Shown here one piece after another: positions 56,890 to 64,000 of a DNA stretch of 64,000 bases (position 1 is the stretch's first letter; every line of letters begins with the position of its first letter). The DNA lies in the NCBI GenBank assembly GCA_963795385.1, contig CAWCHK010000003.1, forward strand, positions 434,001 through 498,000, read 5' to 3'. The translations under genes and the position numbers were made by a program. Source of the DNA: CAVURS01 sp963795385 (GTDB lineage Bacteria; Actinomycetota; Actinomycetes; Actinomycetales; CAVURS01). The notes beneath the pieces were generated by a model. The model was not told where the DNA came from, ran no database searches, and saw only the letters and a list, made by a program, of their open reading frames with translations.

Positions 56890-56925
56890 CAGATGTGAAC
56901 ATCTGTCGACATGACGTCGTACGGT
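56890..56925 (+). promoter_or_regulatory. RNase D promoter with inverted repeat over the -35 region
   Basis: CAGATGT-GA-ACATCTG (56890-56905) is a perfect 7-bp-arm inverted repeat. TACGGT (56920-56925) follows and ends 7 bases before GTG 56933, predicting a leaderless message. The repeat covers the -35 position and is a candidate operator, possibly for the LuxR protein upstream. Confidence 0.55.
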
Positions 56926-56932
56926 GAGGGCC

Positions 56933-58243
56933 GTGAGTGATGCCGTGAGCAGCGACAACCACGTCGCCGAGGGCTCGGAAGACGACATTGCGGCCGGATC
57001 CGACGGCCCAGTCATCACCCGCCTGGACTTCCCCGCCGACGGCGTGCCCGACGTGGTCGCCGACGAGGCGTCCTACCTCAGGGCCGTGCAGGCCCTGGCC
57101 GCCGGGACCGGTCCGGTCGCCGTCGACGCCGAGCGGGCCTCCGGCTACCGCTACGGGCAGCGGGCCTACCTGGTCCAGCTGCGCCGGGCCGGTTCCGGCA
57201 GCTGGCTGATCGACCCGGTCGGCTGCCCGGACCTGCACGAGCTGTCCGACGCGATCGCGGACGCCGAGTGGGTCCTCCACGCGGCCAGCCAGGACCTGCC
57301 ATGTCTGGCCGAGATCGGCATGCACCCGCGCACCCTGTTCGACACCGAGCTGGGCGCCCGGCTCGCCGGCCTGGCCAAGGTCGGGCTCGCCTCCGTCGTC
57401 GAGGACCTGCTGGGTCTGAGCCTGGCCAAGGAGCACTCGGCGGTGGACTGGTCCACCCGCCCGCTGCCCGAGCCCTGGCTGCGCTACGCCGCCCTCGACG
57501 TCGAGGTCCTGGTCGACCTGCGGGACGCCATCCATTCCCTGCTCCTGGAGCAGGGAAAGCTCGCGTGGGCCGAGCAGGAGTTCGCGGCCCTGGCCGACTA
57601 CCGCCCGGCGCCCCCTCGCATCGACCCGTGGCGCCGGACGTCGGGCATGCACCGGGTCCGCAGCCGCCGCCAGCTCGCCGTCGTACGCGAGCTCTGGCAG
57701 GCCCGCGAGCAGCTCGCCCAGCGGCGGGACGTCTCGCCGGGCCGGATCCTGCCCGACGCGGCCATCGTCGCCGCGTCGGTCGGGCCCGTCGCCTCGCTCG
57801 ACGCACTGCTGGCGCTTCCCGGCTTCCGCGGTGGGCCGGCCCGCCGGGCCGCGCGCACGTGGTGGCAGGCGCTGGAGACCGCGGGCCGCCTGCCGGACAG
57901 CGCCTTGCCGGCGCAGTCGCTCCCCTCGGACGCGCCGCCACCCGCCCGGGCCTGGGCCGACCGCGACCCCCTGGCGGCCGCTCGGCTGGCCGCGGCCCGG
58001 GCCGAGCTCGCCGACCTCTCCGAGAGCGTGCACATGCCGGTCGAGAACATCGTGTCGCCGGACAGCGTGCGCCGCGTCCTGTGGGACCCACCGGGCGAGG
58101 ACCAGGACCGCCTCGCGGCGGCCCTGCAGGCGCTCGGGGCGCGTCCCTGGCAGGTCGAGCTCACCGCGCCCATCCTGGCCCGGAGCATGCACGCCGAGGT
58201 GGCGCCGAAGGCCCAGACCGCGGCCGTTGTTACTGGCGAGTAG
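56933..58243 (+). CDS. rnd: Ribonuclease D-like 3'-5' exonuclease with HRDC domain
   Basis: 436 residues from GTG 56933 (GTG 56924 overlaps the -10 and is rejected). DEDD exonuclease motifs: VAVDAERASGYRY (Asp, Glu), HAASQDLPCL (Asp) and YAALDVEVLVDL (Tyr-x3-Asp). An HRDC domain follows at about residues 215-300 (VVRELWQAREQLAQRRDVSPG, LPDAAIV), then an actinobacterial C-terminal extension. Probably processes stable-RNA 3' ends. Confidence 0.92.
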   Translation: MSDAVSSDNHVAEGSEDDIAAGSDGPVITRLDFPADGVPDVVADEASYLRAVQALAAGTGPVAVDAERASGYRYGQRAYLVQLRRAGSGSWLIDPVGCPDLHELSDAIADAEWVLHAASQDLPCLAEIGMHPRTLFDTELGARLAGLAKVGLASVVEDLLGLSLAKEHSAVDWSTRPLPEPWLRYAALDVEVLVDLRDAIHSLLLEQGKLAWAEQEFAALADYRPAPPRIDPWRRTSGMHRVRSRRQLAVVRELWQAREQLAQRRDVSPGRILPDAAIVAASVGPVASLDALLALPGFRGGPARRAARTWWQALETAGRLPDSALPAQSLPSDAPPPARAWADRDPLAAARLAAARAELADLSESVHMPVENIVSPDSVRRVLWDPPGEDQDRLAAALQALGARPWQVELTAPILARSMHAEVAPKAQTAAVVTGE

Positions 58244-58306
58244 CATGGGGCTCTGAGGGCCTGACGCCCGGACGGCCCCAACGCTCGCCACCTCCGAGGA
58301 GGACCT

Positions 58307-59539
58307 GTGCCCCGCACCGTCCACGATGTCGTGTTCGTCGACGGGGTTCGCACCCCGTTCGGCAAGGCCGGCGAGAAGGGGATGTACGCCGAGACCCGCG
58401 CCGACGACCTGGTGATCAAGTGCATCCGCGAGCTGCTCCGGCGACACCCGGAGCTGCCGCCCGAGCGCGTGGACGACGTCGCCATCGCGGCCACGACCCA
58501 GACCGGGGACCAGGGGCTGACCATCGGCCGCACCGCGGCGCTGCTCGCCGGACTGCCGAAGTCGGTCCCCGGCTTCGCCATCGACCGGATGTGTGCCGGC
58601 GCCATGACCGCGGTCACGACCACCGCGTCCGGCATCGCCTTCGGCGCGTACGACGTCGTCATCGCCGGCGGCGTCGAGCACATGGGCCATCACCCGATGG
58701 GCGACGGCGTCGACCCGAACCCGCGGATCCTGGCCGAGAAGCTGGTCGACCCGTCCGCCCTGGTGATGGGCTCCACGGCCGAGAACCTGCACGACCGCTA
58801 CCCCGGCCTGACCAAGGAGCGGGCTGACGCCTTCGCGGTCGCGAGCCAGGCCAAGCTCGCCCGGGCCTACGCCCACGGCAAGATCCAGCCCGACCTCGTG
58901 CCTGTCGCCACGCGCAGCCAGGCCGCAGGGTGGGGCCTGGCCGAGGCCGACGAGCCGCCGCGACCGGGCACGACCGTCGACGACCTCGCGACCCTGAAGA
59001 CTCCGTTCCGCCCGCACGGCCGGGTGACCGCCGGCAACAGCGCCGGCCTCAACGACGGGGCCACCGCGTGCCTGCTGGCCTCGGCCGAGGCCGCCGCGGA
59101 GCTCGGGCTGCCGGCCCGGATGCGGCTCGTCGGCTATGCCTTCGCCGGCGTCGAGCCCGAGGTCATGGGCGTGGGACCGGTGCCCGCCACAGAGCGGGCC
59201 CTGGCTCGCTCGGGCCTGTCGATCGACGACATCGGGCTGTTCGAGATCAACGAGGCGTTCGCGGTGCAGGTGCTGGCCTTCCTCGAGCACTTCGCCATCG
59301 CGGACGACGACCCGAGGGTCAACGAGTACGGCGGTGCCATCGCCGTCGGTCACCCGCTGGCCTCGTCCGGGGTGCGCCTGATGACGCAGCTGGCCCGACA
59401 GTTCGAGGAGCACCCTGAGGTCCGCTACGGCCTCACCGCGATGTGCGTGGGGATCGGCATGGGGGGCGCGGTCATCTGGGAGAACCCGCACCACGCCGAC
59501 TACGGCAGGTCCGCCGACGACTCGGTCGTGGCCGCGTGA
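58307..59539 (+). CDS. fadA: Acetyl-CoA C-acyltransferase (thiolase) FadA
   Basis: Last step of fatty-acid beta-oxidation. 410 residues with the acyl-enzyme Cys in DRMCAGAMTAV, NEAFAVQ, the His in EYGGAIAVGHPLASSG and the second Cys in AMCVGIGMGGAV. Preceded by GAGGAGGACCT. It overlaps fadB by 4 bases (GTGA), forming the canonical alpha2beta2-type trifunctional operon of actinomycetes. Confidence 0.95.
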   Translation: MPRTVHDVVFVDGVRTPFGKAGEKGMYAETRADDLVIKCIRELLRRHPELPPERVDDVAIAATTQTGDQGLTIGRTAALLAGLPKSVPGFAIDRMCAGAMTAVTTTASGIAFGAYDVVIAGGVEHMGHHPMGDGVDPNPRILAEKLVDPSALVMGSTAENLHDRYPGLTKERADAFAVASQAKLARAYAHGKIQPDLVPVATRSQAAGWGLAEADEPPRPGTTVDDLATLKTPFRPHGRVTAGNSAGLNDGATACLLASAEAAAELGLPARMRLVGYAFAGVEPEVMGVGPVPATERALARSGLSIDDIGLFEINEAFAVQVLAFLEHFAIADDDPRVNEYGGAIAVGHPLASSGVRLMTQLARQFEEHPEVRYGLTAMCVGIGMGGAVIWENPHHADYGRSADDSVVAA

Positions 59540-61695
59540 GCACCGACACGACCCGGCCGGACACAACGGCGGTCTCGCTGGAGGATCTGGCGGCGGCGAC
59601 GACCGACGAGCGGGTCACGGCCTTCCACGTCCGCGACGTCGCGCTCCCGCTGGGCGCGGGCACCCTCGCGCTGATCACGATGGACAACGGGTTCGACCAC
59701 ACCAAGCCCACGACGTTCGGCCCCCGCGGCCTGCTCAACCTGCGCGCCGCGCTGGACGCGGTGGAAGCGCGAGCAGCCGCCGGTGAGGTGGCCGCCGTCG
59801 GTGTGACGGGCAAGCCGTTCATCTTCGCCGTCGGTGCCGACCTGAACGACGTCGGCGCGCTCTCCTCGCGCGACCAGGCGCTGGCGGTCGCGCGCGCCGG
59901 CCACGACCAGCTGCGCCGGTTCGGCGAGTGGGACGTCCCGTCGTTCGCGTTCGTCAACGGCGCCGCGATGGGGGGTGGGGTCGAGCTGGCCCTGCACTGC
60001 ACCTACCGCACCCTGTCCTCCGGCGCGGCCGCTGTCGCCCTCCCGGAGTGCTTCCTGGGGCTGGCGCCGGGCTGGGGGGGCGCCTACCTCCTGCCGCACC
60101 TCGTCGGCGTCCCGAAGGCCCTCGAGGTGATCATCACCAACCCGCTGAACCAGAACCGCACGCTCAAGGGTCCCCAGGCGTTCCGGCTCGGTCTGGCCGA
60201 CGCGATGTTCGAGCCGGCGGACTTCCTCGAAGAATCGCTCCTGTGGGCCGCGAGGGTCCTCACCGGCGAGGTGACGGTCGAGCGCCCGGACCTGGACCGC
60301 TCGGCCGAGGCCTGGGAGGGCGCCGTCCAGGCCGTCCGGGCCCAGGTGGACGCACGGCTGCACGGCGCCGCGCCGGCGGCGTACCGGGCTCTGGACCTGG
60401 TCTCCGGTGCGCGGACGGCGACCCGCGACGAGGGCTTCGCGGCCGAGGACGAGGCGCTGGCCGACCTGATCTGCAGCGAGGAGTTCCGCAGCGGCGTGTA
60501 TGCCTTCGACCTGGTGCAGCGTCGAGCCAAGCGGCCGGCCGGCGCGCCGGACCGCTCGCTCGCCCGCCCCGTGACCACGGTCGGCGTCGTCGGGGCCGGC
60601 CTGATGGCGTCGCAGCTCGCCTTCCTGTTCGTCCAGCGGCTCGAGGTGCCCCTGGTCATGACCGACCTCGACCAGGCCCGGGTCGACGCCGGGGTCAGTC
60701 GGGTCCACGGCGAGATCGACGCCCTGCTGGCGAAGGGCCGGATCAACCAGGACCGAGCCAACCGGCTGAAGGCGCTGGTCACCGGGTCCACGTCGACCGA
60801 GTCGTTCGCCGACGCGGACTTCGTCATCGAGGCGGTCTTCGAGGAGCTGTCGGTCAAGCAACAGGTCTTCGCCGAGGTCGAGAAGGTCGTGTCCGCGGAG
60901 TGCGTCCTGGCCACGAACACCTCGTCGCTCTCGGTGTCGGCGATGGCGCAGGGGCTGGAGCACCCCGAACGGGTGGTCGGCTTCCACTTCTTCAACCCGG
61001 TCTCGCTGATGCCGCTGCTCGAGATCGCTCGGGCCGACACGACCGACGATGCCACTCTCGCAACGGCTTTCGCCGTCGGTGCGACGTTGCGCAAGTCCTG
61101 CGTCCTGGTCAAGGACGCACCGGCGTTCGTGGTCAACCGGCTGCTGACCCGCTTTCTCGGCGAGATCATGGCCTCGGTCGACGAGGGCACGCCGCACGAG
61201 GTGGCGGAGGCCGCCGTCGCGCCGCTGGGCCTGCCGATCAGCCCGTTCGTGCTGCTGCAGCTGGTCGGTCCGGCTGTCGCCCACCACGTCGCCGAGACGA
61301 TGCACGCGGCGTATCCGGACCGGTTCGGGGTGTCCGGCAACCTGGGCCGGATCGTCGAGGCGGGCAAGCCCGGCGTCTACTCCTGGGACGAGCGGGGCCG
61401 GCCGTTCATCGACGACGAGACCCGCGCCCTGTTCCAGCAGGGGGACGCGCCGCAGAGCGCCGACGAGCTGCGCGAGCGGGCCCTGACCGCGCTCGCGCAG
61501 GAGGTCCGGCTGATGCTCGACGAGGAGGTCGTGGCCGAGGTGCAGGACATCGACCTCTGCCTGCTGCTCGGTGCCGGCTGGCCGTTCCACCTCGGCGGCA
61601 TCACGCCGTACCTCGACCGCACGGGGACGTCAGAGCGGGTCACCGGGCAGCGCTTCCTGCCCCCCGGAGTCGCCTCGATGCCGGCGACCGGCTGA
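59536..61695 (+). CDS. fadB: Enoyl-CoA hydratase/3-hydroxyacyl-CoA dehydrogenase FadB
   Basis: 719 residues. N-terminal crotonase domain (FAVGADLNDVG, NGAAMGGGVELAL, PECFLGLAPGWGG), then the NAD-binding domain (VGVVGAGLMASQLA, FVIEAVFEELSVKQ, LATNTSSLSVS, GFHFFNPVSLMPLLEI) and the C-terminal dehydrogenase domain. Performs hydration and NAD+-dependent oxidation before FadA. GTG 59536 is coupled to fadA. Ends 6 bp from the convergent metalloprotease gene. Confidence 0.95.
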   Translation: MSTDTTRPDTTAVSLEDLAAATTDERVTAFHVRDVALPLGAGTLALITMDNGFDHTKPTTFGPRGLLNLRAALDAVEARAAAGEVAAVGVTGKPFIFAVGADLNDVGALSSRDQALAVARAGHDQLRRFGEWDVPSFAFVNGAAMGGGVELALHCTYRTLSSGAAAVALPECFLGLAPGWGGAYLLPHLVGVPKALEVIITNPLNQNRTLKGPQAFRLGLADAMFEPADFLEESLLWAARVLTGEVTVERPDLDRSAEAWEGAVQAVRAQVDARLHGAAPAAYRALDLVSGARTATRDEGFAAEDEALADLICSEEFRSGVYAFDLVQRRAKRPAGAPDRSLARPVTTVGVVGAGLMASQLAFLFVQRLEVPLVMTDLDQARVDAGVSRVHGEIDALLAKGRINQDRANRLKALVTGSTSTESFADADFVIEAVFEELSVKQQVFAEVEKVVSAECVLATNTSSLSVSAMAQGLEHPERVVGFHFFNPVSLMPLLEIARADTTDDATLATAFAVGATLRKSCVLVKDAPAFVVNRLLTRFLGEIMASVDEGTPHEVAEAAVAPLGLPISPFVLLQLVGPAVAHHVAETMHAAYPDRFGVSGNLGRIVEAGKPGVYSWDERGRPFIDDETRALFQQGDAPQSADELRERALTALAQEVRLMLDEEVVAEVQDIDLCLLLGAGWPFHLGGITPYLDRTGTSERVTGQRFLPPGVASMPATG

Positions 61696-61701
61696 AGGCC
61701 G

Positions 61702-63141
61702 TCAGTGCTTGATCCGGAACTGCCGCAGCCATGACGACACCCCGCTCTCCAGCTGGGACTGGCTGACCCCGAAGGTCTGGTGCAGCGCGGACCTGAGGAC
61801 CGACTTCTCCTTGCTCGACGTCGTCGCCGCGCCCATCCGCCGGGCGAACGCCTTCAGCTTCGTTTCGCCGTAGCGGTGCTGGACGTAGGCGCAGACCAGG
61901 AAGCCCTCGGTGTAGCGCTGCGAGATGGTGGCCGAGCTGCCCGAGTAGAACCCGGCCGACGCCGGCAGGTGCAGGTGGAAGGTGCGCGCGTTGATCGCCT
62001 TCGCCGTGCGGCGGTCCACGCCGCGGACGAAGAAGGTGCGCGACGGGTCGCTCTGGCGCCAGCCGACGTACTCGGCCAGTCCCTCGACCAGCCACGTCGG
62101 CGTGCCGTCGGCCGTGATGGGCTCGGCCGCGACGTGCGAGACCTCGTGCCGCAGGGTGACCGCGAAGAACGACGTGCCCGGCTTGAAGTACCTCGGGTTG
62201 ATGATGATCCGGGAGCCGTTGATCTTGCCGTAGGCCCGTCCGCCGGACTGGAAGTCGACGTTGTCGTAGACCGGGATGGCCACTGCCACAACGCCGTCCG
62301 CGGTCTGCTGGGTGCCGGTGAAGAGGCTGGTGAACTCCCGCTGCGCCTGCGGCACGTAGACCACGACCCGGCCGTCCCACCGTTGACGCCCGTCGCCGAC
62401 CGGCCAGAACCGGCGGTCGTCGTCGACGGCCCGGTCGACGGCCGCCGCGACCTTGGTGAGCGTCGACTGCTGGCTCGCCGGCCCGATCACGAGGGAGCGC
62501 CGGCCCTTGGCGAGGCCGACCTCGCCGTCGTCCCAGGGCTCGGCATGGCCGGCCGCCGGGAGCTGGCTGTCGTCGTCGCGGTCGGACGCGAACCACCACC
62601 TGCCGTTGCGGAATGCGAAGGTCACGGCCTGGGCCTCGACGACCGGGCCGCTGTCGTAGCCGGCCAGCTGGTGTGTGGCGACGACCCCTGCGACGTGCAC
62701 GGGGACGGTGTACTTCGACCCGCCGGGGGCGGGGTAGCTGCGGCCCTGCGTGCGGTAGCGGAACTGGCTGAACCGCACCTTGGCCAGGCCCCGGAAGATC
62801 GCGCTCTGCTGTGCGCGCAGGGCCGGGTCGGCCGGGTCGAGGTCGGCGAGGAACGCGTCCTCGTCGTGGGCCTGCACGGCGTCGCCCCGCCGGGCCAGGA
62901 TCGCGCTCTCGTCCGCGTCCCTCGTTGCCAGCGACGCCGCTCCGGACGTCCGACCCGAGCCGGCCGGTGGGGCTGATGGGACGCGGGCCGCCGCCTGGGC
63001 CGGGGTGCTCGGTAGCCGCCAGACCGCGACGGTGGTCAGGCTGCTGACGACGACCGCCACCACCGAGACCGCGGCCACCACCGGGGCCGCCCAGCGGGGC
63101 GCGGCCGGCGCGGCGTACGGCGGCCGTGGTTCGAGCGACAC
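61702..63141 (-). CDS. Membrane-anchored gluzincin-like zinc metalloprotease
   Basis: 479 residues. An N-terminal anchor (AAPVVAAVSVVAVVVSSLTTVAVW) is followed by an extracellular region. A NTF2-like first part (ALRAQQSAIFRGLAKVRFSQF) precedes a C-terminal peptidase-like part with LRHEVSHVAAE (HExxH) and the third ligand in WLVEGLAEYVG. That is the gluzincin layout of M1/MA-like peptidases. GTG 63141 lies 7 bases after TACCGT (leaderless). Convergent with fadB. Substrate unknown. Confidence 0.85.
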   Translation of the reverse strand: MSLEPRPPYAAPAAPRWAAPVVAAVSVVAVVVSSLTTVAVWRLPSTPAQAAARVPSAPPAGSGRTSGAASLATRDADESAILARRGDAVQAHDEDAFLADLDPADPALRAQQSAIFRGLAKVRFSQFRYRTQGRSYPAPGGSKYTVPVHVAGVVATHQLAGYDSGPVVEAQAVTFAFRNGRWWFASDRDDDSQLPAAGHAEPWDDGEVGLAKGRRSLVIGPASQQSTLTKVAAAVDRAVDDDRRFWPVGDGRQRWDGRVVVYVPQAQREFTSLFTGTQQTADGVVAVAIPVYDNVDFQSGGRAYGKINGSRIIINPRYFKPGTSFFAVTLRHEVSHVAAEPITADGTPTWLVEGLAEYVGWRQSDPSRTFFVRGVDRRTAKAINARTFHLHLPASAGFYSGSSATISQRYTEGFLVCAYVQHRYGETKLKAFARRMGAATTSSKEKSVLRSALHQTFGVSQSQLESGVSSWLRQFRIKH

Positions 63142-63294
63142 ACGCGGGACGGTACCTACCTTCGGGCCGCGATGGTGACGAAGTGCTCCAAGTTGTTACT
63201 CCGCGACACCCGTTCAGCCAGACGCATGACATCGAGGGGTTGCTGCGGGTCCGGAGCCGCGCCAACCCGCTCACGGGCCGCTACGGTCGGGCTA

Positions 63295-64000
63295 TGGGAG
63301 AGTCGGCGGACTCCGTCGGGCTGCGCCGCGGCGTGCTGGCCGTGAGCGTGCTCGACGACGTCTTGCTGGTCCCCGACCCGGCCGGGGTCTGGCTGGGCGC
63401 CTCCAGCGCGGACCCGGATCGCCCCGAAGGGCCGACCTCCCCCCACCCCGCGCACCCACCGCACCCGAAGCACGCGATGCCGACCGTGACCTGGGACGAG
63501 CTGCGCAGCGCGGTCGGGCCGGTCGACCCCGAGTCGGAGGTCGGCCGCTACCGGTTGCGGGACTGGCTCCGGCTGCGGGCGCTGTTCGCCGAGCTCGGGC
63601 CGATGGCCGCGTGGCGGGCCGAGCAGGCCGCCGTCCCGGTCGGCCTGCCGGTCGACCATCCCCTCCACCCCGGTCGGGGCTGGGCCCGCGAGCGGATCCT
63701 CGGCGGTGCGATCGACCTCGGTGTCGGCATCCGCGGCCTCGTCGGCGACGACCCCGACCACGTGGCGCTGGTCCCCGACCGGCTGGCCCGCGAGCTCGGC
63801 CTGGAGACGACCGGCTGGTGGCCGGCCCTGCGCACCCGGCTCGAGGACATGGGTGAGCTCACGGTGGCCCGGCTGCGCCGCGACGGCGTCGGGGTGATCA
63901 CCCCCATGGGCGGCTGCGACGTCGTCACCCTGATGGGCGCCCGCAGCCTGCGGGCGTACTTGGCCCTCAGTGACGGGACCGGCATGCGCGCGGTCGCCGT
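63295..64000 (+). CDS. Unknown protein, runs off the right edge
   Basis: At least 235 residues from ATG 63295, six bases after TACGGT (leaderless). Codon use matches neighbours throughout and no stop occurs before 64000, so this is a real gene. Visible features: VLDDVLLVPDPAGVWLG near the start, a His/Pro-rich loop (HPAHPPHPKH), and WWPALRTRLEDMGELTVARL. No family recognised. Divergent from the metalloprotease gene, with 153 bp between them. Confidence 0.8.

Noticed and set aside
59500..61590. Minus-strand open frame of 696 codons across fadB
   Set aside because: Composition-driven shadow; no recognisable protein features, and it covers a complete fadB.

Overview
The window is about 70% G+C and uses GTG and TTG starts freely. 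It carries several leaderless promoters (a TANNNT hexamer 6-7 bases before the start codon), an SsgA-like protein, DUF3000, HemQ and IclR-family regulators. Together these point to a high-GC actinomycete (Actinomycetia). Genus cannot be fixed from the sequence alone.

Region 1 (1-21.3 kb) is a coherent catabolic island for choline, glycine betaine or a related quaternary amine. It holds a dimethylglycine-oxidase-like flavoprotein (cut by the left edge), a glycine-betaine-type ABC transporter (binding protein, unusually long two-module permease, ATPase), betaine-aldehyde dehydrogenase, formyl-THF deformylase (PurU) and choline dehydrogenase. It also holds a complete corrinoid methyl-transfer set: a non-pyrrolysine MttB-family methyltransferase, a corrinoid protein, a methyl-THF:corrinoid methyltransferase, a RACo-type [2Fe-2S]/ASKHA corrinoid activator, a DUF1638 protein and a MetF-family reductase. 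Three IclR regulators and a Rieske ferredoxin with its reductase complete it. The inferred pathway is choline -> betaine; the first betaine methyl goes through corrinoid to THF; methyl-THF is oxidised by MetF in reverse and ends as formate through PurU; dimethylglycine is oxidised by the flavoprotein. A 15-bp operator-like element (T-n-GCG-N5-CGCAA) lies in front of four of these transcription units, and a different inverted repeat lies between the MttB-like gene and the corrinoid operon.

Region 2 (21.5-32.8 kb) is housekeeping: tRNA-Val(CAC), an SsgA-like protein, PabB/PabC, a CapA-like lipoprotein, a DinB-like protein, a PAP2 phosphatase, a patatin-like protein, a Gly-Cys-Val tRNA cluster, RsgA and YihY. 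Region 3 (32.9-46.7 kb) holds the trehalose-from-glycogen genes glgX-treY-treZ with an inverted PPK2 gene between treY and treZ, then a RibD-like reductase, an acetyltransferase, an alpha/beta hydrolase, DoxX, an ATP-dependent DNA ligase, a secreted S53 peptidase and a stress-type protein. Region 4 (46.9-64 kb) holds a secreted nuclease, MsrB, the heme genes hemQ, hemY and hemE with a DUF4349 lipoprotein among them, an EamA transporter, DUF3000, an atypical LuxR regulator, RNase D, the fatty-acid oxidation pair fadA-fadB, a secreted zinc-metalloprotease-like protein and an unknown gene cut by the right edge.

Reading frames are broken by apparent single-base insertions or deletions in three patches (about 2-7 kb, 35-43 kb, 47-50.6 kb), while neighbouring long genes are intact. 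Gene lengths modulo 3 and preserved ATGA/TGATG gene overlaps fit base-calling errors better than gene decay. Affected genes are annotated as single interrupted CDSs.
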